Shown: positions 12,905-25,530 of the stretch, one piece after another
Layout of the letters: every line of letters begins with the position of its first letter
Position numbering within the stretch: the stretch's first letter is position 1
Assembly: GCF_030272615.1 (NCBI RefSeq)
Contig: NC_081415.1
Span: forward strand, 194,709,195 to 194,773,194
Reading direction: 5' to 3'
Length of the DNA stretch: 64,000 bases
Source of the DNA: Cryptomeria japonica
Lineage: Eukaryota; Streptophyta; Pinopsida; Cupressales; Cupressaceae
Notes under the pieces: model-generated
Told to the model about the DNA's origin: nothing
Databases searched by the model: none
Seen by the model: only the letters and a program-made list of their open reading frames with translations
Position numbers and translations under genes: made by a program

Positions 12905-13475
12905 TTTTTAAATCTACTCTTTATTTCTCTCTATCTCCCTCATACTCCTTTCTCTATATCTTTCTATCCACCTATCTCTCTCTCCAACTCTATATATCTA
13001 TCTCTATTTCTCTCTCGCTCCTCTATCTCTTTGTATCCGTACCTTTCTCCATCTCTATCACCCCATGTCTCTATCTCTCTTGATCTCTCTATCTCTCTCC
13101 CTTTTCCTTTCAATCTAGCTTTGTATCACCCTCCCCGTCTCTCTCTCTATGCTACCTAACTCTCTCCTTCCCTCTCTATCTTTCCTCATCTTTCTTTCCC
13201 TCTCCCTCTGAATCCCTCTATTCATCTCTCTAGCTCTATCATTATCTCCCTTTTACCACTCTTGCCTTCTATCTTTAGACATGACACCCTCTCTTTATCC
13301 ATCCATCCCTTCATCTCTCTCTCTCTCTCCCTCTCCCTCTTTCAAATCATCTATATTTATATCTCTTTGTCACTATATCTCTATCTCTCCATATTTCTTC
13401 TTCCATCTCTCTCTATCTCTCTCTTTGACCCTATATCTCTCCCTCTCTCTACCCTTATATATCTCTCTACTAATA
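12905..13475. repeat. long pyrimidine-rich (CTCTAT)n low-complexity tract
   Basis: About 570 bp composed of C and T with periodic A, mostly variants of 'tatctctctctc'. It is an impure, evolving microsatellite. The two overlapping Ser/Leu-rich open frames at 13262-13540 are artefacts of it. Confidence 0.9.
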
Positions 13476-13889
13476 AAACTCATGTACAACACAAATATAT
13501 GCAAAAGATAGATAAATACTACTATGGTATCTCAAATTAAGAGTCAAATCTGTCTACAAAAATGATATGCTCCAAATTATAGACAACTTGTAAACTTGAT
13601 AAAAAAACATAAATGATCATATTGCCTTCACATGGATGCCTAATTCACAAGCAATCATTTTTTTTCAATTGTCACTACTCCATCAATCATTGATGACTCT
13701 AATGACTAATAATGCACTACGTGCAAATCTGGGCACCCCACTCAAGGTACCATGTAAAATACAAGCTACAACATGCACACCATGTAAGTCTAAGTGGTTC
13801 ATACTACAAAAGTGGACACCTAAAAGGGATGTTCTACCAATATGTTTTGTAATTATCATCAATGATTGGATCTACCTCTATGAATGTAA
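13476..13889. other. non-coding spacer
   Basis: AT-rich spacer between the CT-rich tract and the gypsy remnant; no supported feature. Confidence 0.3.
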
Positions 13890-15790
13890 ATACAATTTAC
13901 CATGAGTAAATAAATATCAAATATAGGGTTGTAGGCATCCAAGTACATATTCCAAGGATCATGGAGACTTATGAAAATAACTTAGGATTGCAAGGTTAAC
14001 TATGTCACCTTATCCTAACAAATTCACCCAAGTTGTTTTTACAGGTTCATAATCATTTGACAAATTTATGCATACAAACCTATCTATCAAGATAGATTTT
14101 ATAACAAATATAGGTCCATTGAAGTCATCTAGTAAATCATCAACGACTAGAACAATAAACTTATCTTAAATGGTATACATGTTGATCTCACTATAGTATG
14201 GGCATATGCACCATGTTTAATATTGCTTACATATCATCGCCATAGGAGAGGAGTAATAACTTTGGCTATACTTGATAAAATCAACATCTATCATCTCTTG
14301 AAAAATCTTTTTAATTTCACTTTTCTATGTATATGGGTACCTATAAGGGTTGATGTTGGGTGAAAATCTCTCTAGCACTAGTATTACGGAATGATCATGA
14401 TCTCACTTTGGAGGTACTCATTAAGGAATGTCACAAAAAACATTGAGTGAAAATCTATAATTTCTTGACAATTTAGATGGGTAGGAGCATTTGATTATTG
14501 GGTTGTTAATAAAAAAATTGTGCCTTGAATCTATTAGCTCCTTTCTTATGCAACTTTTACATTTGTTTAGAAATTATAATTTCTGGGGACTTTGCATACA
14601 ACCCTTTTAGCTCCATTGTCTTTCCTTTGATGGGAAACCTCATGAATAGCTATTGAAATTTCATCTCAATTTTTCCCAAAATAGTGAGCCAGTATATTCA
14701 GAATATATATTTTGCACCCATGGGAATAACAAACATTGGAGAATAAATTTGATTTTCCCTTATGGTTAATTTAATGCAATATAATTTCTTGAATAGATAA
14801 TAGTACCCCCATCAACAATTTGGATGTAGAATTCTAGGGCTGGGTATATATAATAATTTAGGAATGTAGCTAGCTTCTTGTTAATGAATTTGTGAGTGCT
14901 TTCTAGTTCAAACAATGTTATTACTCTTTCTTTATGTAACCCACCACTTCAATAGCTTGTGGGATTTATGAGTGTGAGAAGAAATGGTTGGGTGAGTATC
15001 TCCATATTTCTCTTCCATCTCATTTCATCCATCTAATATTACCTCTTAATCCTCTTCTTCTTCATTTGGAACTTCAATATACAATGATTTCTTCTCATCA
15101 CATTTATGACCATGACTATATTTTTTATCACAATTATTAAATAACTCCTTTTCTCTCTTCTCCCCAATTTGTTGTGAGTCAACTTGGTAGATTGAGGGAA
15201 TGACTATGGAGGGGAGCTTCTTTCTCTTATATTTTCAATCCCTTGTCATATGTTGACCAAAAATATTCCTCAACTTACCTTTTCATAAGTATTGCTTGGG
15301 ACAAGAATTCTGATTGGAATAAACTTACCTCATAATGTGGTCCTTTAAACCTTCGAGAAATGATTCCTTCAATCTTTCTTTAGTAACATTATCAACTCTA
15401 AAACATGAAATTTGAGATGAATTAGTATATTCCTTGATTGTACCTTTTGCTTTAATTTATAGAACTAACAAAAAAAAATATATCCATTAAATTATCTTAT
15501 TATCTCCATAAGAATAGCAAGTTCCTCTTGAAAAATTAACCATGTCACCATACAACCTTTCTTTATCTTCCTATCATATAATCAATTGTACCAAATAAAT
15601 TGGTTTGGTTCTGGGTATAATGACACATAACCACATTCTAGTAACTTGGAACATGGTGAAGATTAAATAACTACTCAATTTGAAAATTCCAATCAAATTG
15701 ATCCTTCTACATGTCCTCCTTCAATAACAAGATTCTCTCATTCACCCCCTTCGTCAATGATGAAATTCCTTCATTAACAGTACATCAAGT
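13890..15790 (-). pseudogene. decayed Ty3/gypsy gag-protease-RT remnant
   Basis: No open frame survives, but the minus strand keeps landmarks in gypsy order. Gag-like phrases lie at 15480-15300 (YKLKQKVQS, then a KD..NHFS.V segment). A zinc-knuckle-like CDKKYSHGHKCDEKK lies at about 15137-15090, followed by an acidic run. A protease-like THKFINKKLA follows at about 14895-14870, where the expected Asp-Ser-Gly has decayed. The N-terminal RT phrase NINPYRYPYT, then KSEIKKIFQEMIDVDFIKYS and YYSSPM, lies at about 14356-14240, and DKFIVLVVDDLLDDFNGP lies at about 14160-14110. Reading needs many frame changes and stops. The RT palm with its catalytic Asp pair, RNase H and integrase are not seen. Assignment to gypsy is from motif order. 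Confidence 0.75.
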
Positions 15791-16136
15791 TAATTCCAAA
15801 GCAGTACATCAAGTGAATTTGACATAACAGGAAAAGGTTGAAACGCCTTGGGGCAACTGTAGGTTCGATTGGTAAATTTCATGTACATCATGTTAATTTC
15901 AGCTACCACCCACATGCATTTTGTTTCATTTAATAATTGTTGCACAAAAACTTCAGTGAAGACATTTAAGCTTGCCAACTACTGTGGAGAAATGGAGAAA
16001 GCAATTTTCGGTGTTAGATTTAGTGTATCATCATTTCGATTAGGCACAAGGTTTTTGGGGAACGACCATTGAAAGTTGTTAATGGCGTGAGAAGACTGAC
16101 TTTCAGTGAGCAATGCTCACAATATATAGCCTATCA

Positions 16137-16180
16137 GCTAATTAGCATTTCAATTAGCATTTCAATTAGCATTTCAATAC
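16137..16180. repeat. three tandem copies of aattagcatttc
   Basis: A 14-bp unit ('aattagcatttcaa' register) is repeated three times in a row. Confidence 0.85.
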
Positions 16181-16946
16181 AACGTAGTTTTCAATAAAAT
16201 TAGAACTTGCATCTAAATAAGGTGCAATGATTAAGCTGATAGTAATTTAAATAATTATAAATTTGACATAAGGTTTATACTTGAATGTATTTGTGAAAAC
16301 TTGGATGGATTGTTTTATGATATTTTTGGAATTTCTATTAATGTAATGTTTCACTTATTATTATTTTTATCAACTTCTGTTCAATAATAAAATGAAATCA
16401 AAAGTAAGTGCCAGTTCCAAGGATCGCAACATCAATTTATAAAAACTTGTTTTAGCTTCCCCTAAAACATTACACAAAAAAATGGTGCATTAGAAACTAA
16501 AGAAATCTTTTATGATTCTTCCAAACATGAAGTGATAATATGACATAAATTCTAAATAGTTCTTTTGTGAAAATTTTGAAATTGCAAATGTTTGAAGTCC
16601 ATCGATAAATGCATTTGTTGTTTCTTTGTTTCTCGTGTCATTCTTTCCACGATAAATTTGTTTGATATCATCTTAAATAATAATTATTTTTATTATATTT
16701 TCATTATCATATTTTTATTTTATAATTAATATTATTTTATTATTATACTATCTTTCTATTTAAAGCACATAACAAACACAAAATCCATGCCCTAACCATA
16801 CACAATATATTGTGGCATCTTGAGATACAAACACCCTTTCCTATCTTGTACAACAGTTTTATGCTGGAGTAGCTTGAGATATGACCTATCATTTTCCCTC
16901 CTTGAAAATCAAAGTGCATTCTGATAAAAAGGAGATTTCCCCATCT

Positions 16947-16998
16947 TCAATTTTAAGATAAAACATTAATTCAATTTTAAGATAAAACATTAATTGAA
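16947..16998. repeat. 25-bp tandem duplication
   Basis: The phrase 'ttcaattttaagataaaaca' plus 'ttaa' occurs twice back to back. Confidence 0.85.
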
Positions 16999-18199
16999 GT
17001 TGTGGCATGTAAAGTCTATTCTACTGATCGATTAAGATTTTATGTCTCATTGTTACTCTTGCTTCAAAACAAGCATAGAGCAGAAGTACATGAGGAAGAG
17101 CTCTACTACTCGAGCTAATGAACAAAGTGGAGATAAGGCATTTGAAAATAAATACTTGAATCCATTCCTATAGGCCATTATATAGATGTTAAGGATGATG
17201 AAGACAAAAGCTATATGATGGATAAGCTTATCTAAGATGGTTCTCAAGATACTTATGGTCAATGACTCAATTCATTAGTATGAATTTCCATACAAATATC
17301 AATATGGTCTATGGTCTAGCTTGAGGAATTGACATAGTTCTGGAATCTCTTGCCAACTTTGGCAACCTTTGTCTAAGCCCCCATAGTCACTCTATAAAGG
17401 TACATTTGATTACTGCATTGTTACTTCCTTGATTTATTTTTAACGTCGTAGTGATTCGTATGGTGTAAGTATGAGGTTTTTGTATGTAACTTGGTAATAT
17501 TGTTTTTAATATTTTCATCCCTTTTAGTAGTTTTGCTTGAGTCAATCTTATGGTACTGAAGTTTGAAATCCAAACTCTGCTATTTTAAACCCATATACTA
17601 TTGTCAAAATGTCATTTTAACATAATAAAATCGACCACAAGAAGTTGTGATTTCATTATTAGAAATGAATCTACAACCATTTTACTGTTGATGTATGCAT
17701 TATCTTTTTATTATTTTGTTTTACACAGTCTTATTCAAACCATCTATTAAATCAGTAATTTTCTTTTTAAAGACTCCTAAATGAATACTGTATTATTATT
17801 ATTTTTTTAAACAGTATAAAACCTCAATATAGGTTGGATAGTGTGCAATATCTCCACATTATTGAAATAATTCTAGATCTTGGATCCATTTGCTACTCGA
17901 GTTCATTTAATGACTACTAGCACCAACTCCATAGAGATTTAATGCATCCACATGATAACGTGCACCTCTTAAATTTAATTTCTTCACACTAGTACGATTT
18001 GTTGCCCAAAAAAACCAGCCAGAAAAGGAAAAAACGGCAGAAAAAATGACAGAAAAGAAAGACGACATTAATTTTCGAGTGTGAAACATTTTTCGGTGGG
18101 GAGTTCCTCCACGTGGAATACCCTATCGGCTAATTAGCATTTCAATACAGCTTAAGGAGGCTTAATGATAAAAGAAATTCGCGATATGGGGAAATATTT

Positions 18200-18510
18200 T
18201 TACAAAACCAAACAAAAACTCTATCCTAATATGCACCAGTTTTAAACCACAAAAAATTATATTAATGACACGCTATTTATCTTCCTAATCAAACACTACA
18301 TGAGAAGAAAATCTATTAATAAATGTATGAAATTTTATAGAACCCGCCAATTCAATAGGTCAGTATGAACATCACCAATAGGGTAGTCAGAGTTCCATTT
18401 CCAGCAATTCCATAGTGCACAACTCCTTTTATCTTGAAGAAACTCAAGAGAAGCCTTGGTGGTAACCAAATACCAGCATTAGTGGGTTATGTGTGGTCAC
18501 TAACACTTTC
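18200..18510 (-). pseudogene. relic of storage-protein gene exon 3
   Basis: The minus strand matches exon 3 of the gene at 37797-45605 (44623-44778), with the same splice-site surroundings ('acccgccaatt' for the donor side). Shared phrases include 'ccagcaattccatagtgcac' and 'ttgaagaaactc', and the intron 2 flank 'ccaaataccagcattagtggg' also matches. About 20 bp in the middle of the exon ('agcccattgcagtggaatag' in the intact gene) is missing, and there are further point changes. The intron 3 flank (18200-18340) is also homologous, so this is a genomic duplicate and not a retrocopy. No other exon was found nearby. Confidence 0.85.
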
Positions 18511-18812
18511 TTTATTTTGAACAAATATAACTCTTCACCATTTAAATATAAGATAACTAGAAATACAAATTTGTGTCAAGTCACTAAGAGAAATTGGTTA
18601 AAAGTATCTAGATGAAAGTAAAGGTCATAAGGATATGGTTAAGTCCTAGCTTAGCTCATGACATGTTTTAGTAATTCATGATTTTGGACCTATTTAACAA
18701 CTTTATAGTATTTTAGAAAATGATCATCTAATAAAATCATAAACCATGTTGTCAAATTATGAATTATTTTTGAATAATTTGAAATCATATCATAAAATCT
18801 CTTCAATCAAAA
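18511..18812. other. non-coding, no feature recognised
   Basis: AT-rich flank; may be the diverged continuation of the duplicated intron 2 region. Confidence 0.3.

Positions 18813-18813
<1 letters not shown>

Positions 18814-18855
<42 letters not shown>
18814..18855. repeat. (GA)n microsatellite
   Basis: An uninterrupted GA run of about 42 bp. Its purity suggests it is young and polymorphic. Confidence 0.95.
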
Positions 18856-18857
<2 letters not shown>

Positions 18858-19172
18858 TTAGAGTCTTTAAAGAAAGTAGATTGCAAAATTAAAGAACTAA
18901 AAAGATCCAATAAATATTTGAAAAGTTAGATTGTAGCAAATTCAGATTTATAGGGAAGTATGTCCAAAAAGCTAAGGTTTCTAAAAAATCATTGCTTGAA
19001 TTAAAGTAGATTAGTTTTAGCCAAACTTGAAATGAAGGCATTTTTCAAATACAAGTGAAGGTGGTTATCTTTCTATCCCTCTTTAAATCTATTTCTTCTT
19101 TTTTTTTCTCTCTATTTCTATCTATTTATCCCTCATTTTCTATTTTTCATATCTCTTAAAATAATATTATGA

Positions 19173-19290
19173 TTATATATACATACACACACGCACACAC
19201 ACACACACATATTTATATTTGTGTGTGTGTATGTATACATACGTATATTTGTATACATACATACATACATACATACATACATAAATATGA
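19173..19290. repeat. compound (CA)n / (TG)n / (CATA)n microsatellite
   Basis: An 'acacacac' run is followed by 'gtgtgtgtgt' about 20 bp later, then at least six tandem 'cata' units. The CA and TG runs are inverted with respect to each other and could form a hairpin. The Val/Cys-rich 70-residue open frame across it is an artefact. Confidence 0.9.
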
Positions 19291-19299
19291 ATATTATAT

Positions 19300-19660
19300 T
19301 AATTATGTATATAACACATAATATTATAATAACACATTTAGTCACTCTTATAGAATATAATAAGTAAATATTATTAGAATTAGAGTTATAATATATATAT
19401 AGTTATTTTATAATTATTATAATTTTTTAAATAATAATTAATAAATTATGTTTTATATTTTATATATGTTTAAGTTTTAAAAATTAATAATTATATAATT
19501 AAAATAAAATTTTATATTTTTAATTATTAAAATTAAATTTAACTCAATATAATTAAATATATTCTAAGCAATCATAATTTTCGCATTTTAAAAAAATCCT
19601 AAAAACCTAAATAATTTTGATTATTTTCACATTTTTTAAAAAACCTAAAAACCTAAACAA
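19300..19660. other. very AT-rich spacer
   Basis: Near-pure A/T with short palindromes. It ends where the LINE homology begins; 'aaaaaacctaaaaacctaaa' type phrases recur at 19590-19660. Confidence 0.5.
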
Positions 19661-19667
19661 TTTTTGA

Positions 19668-22600
19668 CAGAATGTAGAGATCAACATAAATCAATAATTT
19701 GTCTAGTAATACATGCCAAATGCCAACCAACCCCCTCAAATTGTTTACTAGATAACATGTCCATAATGATTTGAGAATCTGAATCAACAATAATCTTCCT
19801 CTAGCCTAAAATGCAACCCTTCTGCTAAATTGACATGGCCTCCATCAAATTATTGGTCTAATGCCCCTTGTAACAAGAAAAGAAGAATTGCACCACACCA
19901 TTATGATCTCTACCAACTCCCCCAATTCTAGCATGCCCCAGATTACCATGAGATGAACCATCAGTGTTTATCTTCAAAATCCCCAAGGAAGGTGGAGTCC
20001 AACATCCATCCCATTTGACCTTCTTCCTCGAACACGATTCATTCCTACAATGTAGGGTCCAACCCTGACATCCAACCAAACCCAACCTCTAGATAATCGC
20101 CTGATCACTGACATCCATAGGGCCAAACATTTCACATTTAGACTTGATAGTTTCTTGTAGGCTACTCATAATTCATATCCACAATTGATGTCTTAACATC
20201 CATTTCCCTTGAAAAATCCGTCTATTCGTTTGCAACCAAATATGCCATAAAATGAAAAAAGGACCTATGTCCTAGGCAATTTGAAGAAATGAAGCTTTGG
20301 CAGGAGCAACCCCCACCCAGTCCCAGAACTCAAGAGGACACATGAAAGTAAGCCTTTTGTCAGATTTCCCACCAACAATGTCATATTTCTTTAGAGAAAG
20401 GGCAAAGGAAGTAAATATGAGAGGAATTTTCCTCACTTTGTTGGCATAGAAAACACATAGAGGGACCAAGAAAGTCTCCACCTCAAATTATTCCATGTAA
20501 AACAATGGATCCAAGCAACCAACCATGAGAAGAAGTTACTTTTATGCCATGCAAACCTATTCCACACCTGCTTCCACCATGAGATATCCACACATCCATA
20601 TGTTTGTTTAACAAGATCTTGATATCCCAAGATAACAATGTATTTCCCTTTGGGGTCTTCACCCCAGGTGAGACAATCCTTTGCTTCTAGGGAACTACAG
20701 GCTCTACCCACTAAGATACAATAAAACTTATGTCTATCATCAACAAATCCTCCTGGAGGCCATTCCTCTAGCCCTTTCCATCTAGTTGATTTAACTTCTC
20801 CCTGCCACTCAATAAATCTTATACTCCTACACTTTACTCCACCCAACTGCCATAAAAATATCACATAAATATCTTAGATGAGGATGAGTAGTCAAAATGG
20901 GAGGGAACCCATCCAAACAATGTAGCTAGAAAAGAGCTTCTGAGCCTTTGTTGCAAATCCAAAATAGACCCTACTTTATAACATGTGTCGTTCTTTTAAG
21001 AATATTCTGAATCATGGATACCTTCCCTTCAATGGCATATCAAGGCACATTGGTACTATCAACCCCATGAAAATACTTCAAGTTAAAAATTTTGGTCCAA
21101 TCTTGATCTTGATAATAGCACCATCTCCAATATAGTTTAGCTGCCGAACCTTGACCAATAAGAGAATTTTTATGAAGACCCAAGGCTCCTGCATGCTTTG
21201 GTCTGCAAACCAGAGTCCACTTCACCAAACTCCATTTCCTCGTTCCTAAATTGCTAGCCCATAAGAATTGGTAGGATAAAGCATCAAATTCTTGGATAAA
21301 ATTGGAGGGAGCGACATGTACAAAAATTTTATACAGAGGAAGAGATTGAACCACCAACTTAAGCAAGGTAATGCGACCAGTCAGAGAAAGCCATTGGTTA
21401 GTCAAATGTTACACTCTCCTTCAAAATTTGTACAAGATATCATGCCAAAACCCCTTAGGGACAAAACCAATGACAATAGGAATGCCAAGATAAATGAAAG
21501 GGAGCGAAACAACCTAGAACCTAAGAATTCTTGCAATTCTATTTTGTATAAGTTTGGGAGTGTTAAAGAAGTAAATAGATGACTTATCTTCATTAATATT
21601 TTGACCTGAAGTAGCCAAATATATGTCCAAGGTTGATTTAAAACTCACAACCTCCTTAACCTTAGCCAGACCCATCAAGGCAATGTCATCAAAAAATTAT
21701 AAGTGTGAGTTGGGAGGAATTATATTACCCCAATTCCAACCTTCAATAATACCATGACTAACTTGAGAAGAGATAAATCACCCCAATCCTTCAACAATCA
21801 AGATAAATAGGTAAGGAGAGAGGAGATCAGCTTGGTGCAAGCCCCAAGAGGATCCAAATAACTAAGATGATTCTCCATTAATGAGAACCAAGAAGGAAGC
21901 TGAGGTAACACAACTCATTATCCATTGAATCCAATCTTGGCAAAAACAAAAAGCACCAAGAATTTTTGCCAGAAATGACCACTTAACATGATCATAAGCC
22001 TTAGACATATCAGGTTTAATGAACATAGCCTTCTCTTTTGACAATGCCTTAAAATGAACAACTTCGGTAGCAACAACCACCCCATCCAGAATCTATCTTC
22101 CTCCCACAATGTCCCCTTGCTCTTCCGAAATGAGAAGACCAAGACAAGGTTTAAGTCTCTTAGCAATCACTTTGGTGATGATTTTGTAAACAACATTACA
22201 TAAAACAATGGGCCTATAGAGACCCAGAGAGTTTGCATCAATCCTCTTTAGGATCAAAGAAAGGAAGGTAGCACTCATGGCCTTTAGCATCTGTTTGTTT
22301 TTTTGAGATTCCATAACCACCTCCAAGAGATCTAGCTTGACAATTTCCCAATACTCTTATAAAAATTATGAGCAAAAACCATCTGGGTCAGGGGCCTTAC
22401 CCTTCTTCAACTAAAACTCCGTCCTTTCCAACTCATCTAAGGTGATAGGTTTGATTAAATGCTGATTTATTTCATTTGAGACTAGAGAATGAATACAATC
22501 CAAAATGAGATGCTCCTTTTCATGATCAATACGGGTATCCTCAGAAAATAGAGTAGAAAAGTAGATGACTACGTCAGAAGATGAAAGGTCCCCATTTGTG

Positions 22601-23762
22601 GCCCTAAGAGAAATAATATGATTAAATTTTCTTCTGTTCTTTGACAAAATTGTGAAAGAAAATAGTGTTGCGGTCTCCCTCCTTGAGCCAATCCACATGA
22701 GACTTATGCTTCCAAAATATTTCCTCCTAAAGCTCCCATTCCTCTACCTCCTTAATTGCTTTAGGTTCTAGACAAAAGTAATCCTCAGTAAGGCCTTGAT
22801 CTCGAATAAGCTTTGTGATTTCATTTAATTAAGATTGAGTTGTAGCTTTGGCAGAGAAGACATTCCCAAAACAATCCCCGTTCCATCGCTTCAACATGTA
22901 CTTCACAAAATGCAAACGTTATGTGAAAGAAAACATTGCTATCCCAATGGCAGGTTTCCCCTGAATCGACCACTCTGCAATGAACTCACATAATGAGGAA
23001 TCCCTTAGCCACATTAATTGGAACTTAAAAGGGGGATTTTTTGAAGATTCATACATGATTACCAAAAGATTGATCAGCCAATGATCAGAGCCTCTCTAAT
23101 CTAAAATTGCCAAGCTAGTTATCCAATTGTCACCTACCTAAAAACTTGACACAAGAAACCTATCAAACCTCTCAGAAATAGCTTCTTCTCCCCTACTCCT
23201 ATTACTCCATATGAACAGACCATTAGCAGGCTTTACATCCACCAGTTCAAAGCATCAATGTTCTCTCTCAAAATCCATGAGGATTGCTCAAGCCTCCCAA
23301 CTCCACCCCTCTTTTCCTACATACTAAGGATCACATTAAAATCCCCAGCCAAGATCCAAGGGAGACAAGGAGCATTTGATACAACCATTCTAATATGAGA
23401 TGAAACATCAATCTTCCTATTGTGTCAGAAGGAGCATACATATTAGTGAGAAGATTGACCTCACCAATATCCAAGCTAGTAGCAGCCAAAGTTAGTACAG
23501 ATCTATCTAAAATCCACCACACCAGCACAATCTTGTGTGCATCCCAAAAATAAGCTAGCCCACCTGAATTGCCATCTACCCCAACACACTGACATTGACC
23601 TCTATTCCAAATCCTTCAAGCAAGTTTCAACATATTGTCCACTGTCATCTTTGTGTCCTGAATGAAAACTACATCAAGAGAGTGAATTTGAATCAACTCT
23701 CGAATAGCCTTTTATTGAGGGATGCTATTCATGCCCGTTACATTACATGAGATAAAAATCAT
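19668..23762 (-). pseudogene. LINE ORF2 (endonuclease, RT, RNase H), decayed but with RT core
   Basis: Starts MIFISCNVTGMNSIPQ at 23762. The APE-like endonuclease follows (FIQDTKM near 23660, NMYAPSDTIGRL near 23440, GILM at its GDFN equivalent near 23331). RT then runs from about 22330 to 21190: YRPIVLCNVVYKIITKVIAK at 22220-22160, ISEEQG, DMSKAYDHVKWSFL at 21990-21950, and a catalytic FFDDIALMG near 21690-21670 where FADD is usual. SLTGRITLLKLVVQSLPLYK lies at 21390-21330, the zinc-binding zf-RVT region at about 20860-20430, and RNase H (LKINTDGSSHGNLGHARIGG) at 19980-19930. Many stops and frameshifts. It is the local reference for what the younger LINE has lost. Confidence 0.8.
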
Positions 23763-25100
23763 TTCTCAGTTGAGTTAAAATGAGCATTTATGGTCTTCAT
23801 GGAACCCAATTCAACTAGTGTCTCCCTAATTAACTTAACTTTTTCCTAATCCTTCTTCCTTCCTACTTTAGAGGTCTTCTCAAGAGTACTCTTCTTGAGA
23901 GATTTCTAATGAACTCCCAAAGAGAGAGCGGTCCTCTTCCCGAGACCCTCATTTTGCATATTTTGAGAAGATATGCCCACTACATTAGTTTCCTTTGAGG
24001 TCAAAATTATCTCCATGGCCCCACTTGCTTCTACCTCCCTTGAAGACAAAAGAGATCCATCTATTTGCATCGTGTTCTCCATAAATCCATCTTGAATATC
24101 CTCCTGAGGGCATATGGGTGGGTCATCAGTGGGAAACTCCAGGCATTGAATCTCATGATTAGAAGGCATCCTGGCTAGCGCTTCATCAAGTCTATGCAAC
24201 TCCTCAAGTGCATCAAACCTGTTGAACATTTCATCATTTTGCCTCTCCTTCCATGTTCTCTTTTTGCCTCTATGTTTTTTTTTAACTTTGATTTGAGTGG
24301 AACCCTCCTTGTCCTCTATCATTGGATCCTTTCCTTTGTCTTGTTTATGGGGTTGATTAACTAGTATTTGGCTTCAAGGCTCAACCAGCTGATATTTTGG
24401 GAAAGAACACTGCAAATGCCCATACTCATGACATAAATGATAAGGTTTTATAATCCATTTGTTGAACCCAAGTGGAGGATCGTAGCTAAATTTCTACTGA
24501 ATTTGGTAATGATTTACTCAAATCAACTTCAACACAAATTCAGGCGTAGGTGATTACCTTTTTATTCACCGTCTGTGACGATGGGCTCACTCGCTTCCCA
24601 AGCAATAGAGCAATGGAATGGAAAATATCATGTCTCCAAAATTCCTACAAAAACTAGGGAAGTCAGATCCAAACTAGAACTCGTGATGGTAACTTCTCTA
24701 TAGGATTGAAACCCACATGCCATAGCTTCATGAAAAGCCCAACTTGCTTATAAAAATAGGGGCCCCCTTCAAAAACCTTATTATGGTCTGTCAAATTTGA
24801 GAAAACCACCAGGAATAAGCTATTAGCTGCCATCGTTATCTCCATTTCCCCTTCCGAATTCCATGTCCTACAAGCCCATGACTCCACAAAAGGAATAGAG
24901 ACTTGGATCCCCATAAATTTGCATATCAGCACATGTTTTGATAAGTACTCAACATTGTTAACAATAGTATTTTGCTGGATAACTAGAACTGGTCAATGAT
25001 CACTACGACCAAGACACCCGTTTACTTTGGATGGTCGAAAATCACCCATTGAGAGAGGGTTCTCCTAGAAATTGACATAAAATGAACCAATCCCAGCATT
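23759..25100 (-). pseudogene. LINE ORF1 (DUF4283-type nucleic-acid-binding protein), decayed
   Basis: ORF1 proteins of plant L1 elements bind the element RNA. The N-terminal half (24932-24663) matches the younger copy's domain: LICKFMGIQVSIPFVESWAC, MEITMAANSLFLVVFSNL, FEGGPYFYKQVGLFMKLWHV. The CCHC knuckle region near 24420 is damaged. The tail (24322-23906) has a basic stretch and QNDEMFNRFDALEEL, which aligns with the younger copy across that copy's TGA stop. The inferred ORF1 end is an AAATGA whose ATG is the start of ORF2 at 23762. Confidence 0.75.
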
Positions 25101-25530
25101 AGCACCCGAATTGAGAGAGAAGGATCCGTCAACTGCTACATCCCTAAAAGATGAATTTAGGGTTAAAAAAGGTGGTACATGCAAAGCCATGCAACACAAA
25201 AAGAAAAAGAAAATAGTAAAAAAATCCCTCTACAGAAACCACAACCTTGAAAAAAAACAAATATCCTCAAATCAAAGCCACCCCAATAGCCACATGCAAA
25301 AGAAAGAGAAAAAGAAAAAGAGGGGTTAGAATAGCCCCATACTACCCCCGCATGACCTCACCCCCTCCACACAACCACAACCCCCACACTGAACACCAGA
25401 TCTCCGAACCACCCGCAAAGCTCCACCCCAGCCAGGAGAGATCAGAACCATGGAGGGTGCGGCTAGGGTCTTCCCCAACATGCACAATGGAAGCAGAAGC
25501 AGAAACGTGCCATCCTCCACCTTTAATCAT

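Larger units (their letters stand above)
15791..18195. other. non-coding AT-rich region with small tandem repeats
   Basis: No supported gene. The phrase 'ggctaattagcatttcaata' at about 18130 also occurs, slightly varied, at 16135, so the two flanks may be remnants of the same repeat. Open frames at 15790-15978, 15869-16072, 17053-17262 and 17907-18089 lack family motifs. Confidence 0.35.
19660..25530 (-). mobile_element. old L1-type LINE, nearly full length, decayed
   Basis: Minus-strand element with, in order from 25530 down, a GC-rich 5' leader (25340-25530), ORF1 with a DUF4283-like domain, and ORF2 with endonuclease, reverse transcriptase and RNase H. It is related throughout to the younger LINE at 38725-43830 but retains the RT segment that the younger copy lacks. 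Many stops and frameshifts. The 3' end is truncated near 19668, inside the last part of RNase H, so no poly(A) tail or target-site duplication is visible. Confidence 0.85.

Noticed and set aside
10183-13540. Ser/Leu-rich open frames at 10183-10467, 13262-13540 and 13281-13511
   Set aside because: Translations of CT-rich simple repeats.
19133-19345. 70-residue open frame with Val-Cys repeats
   Set aside because: Translation of the CA/TG/CATA microsatellite.
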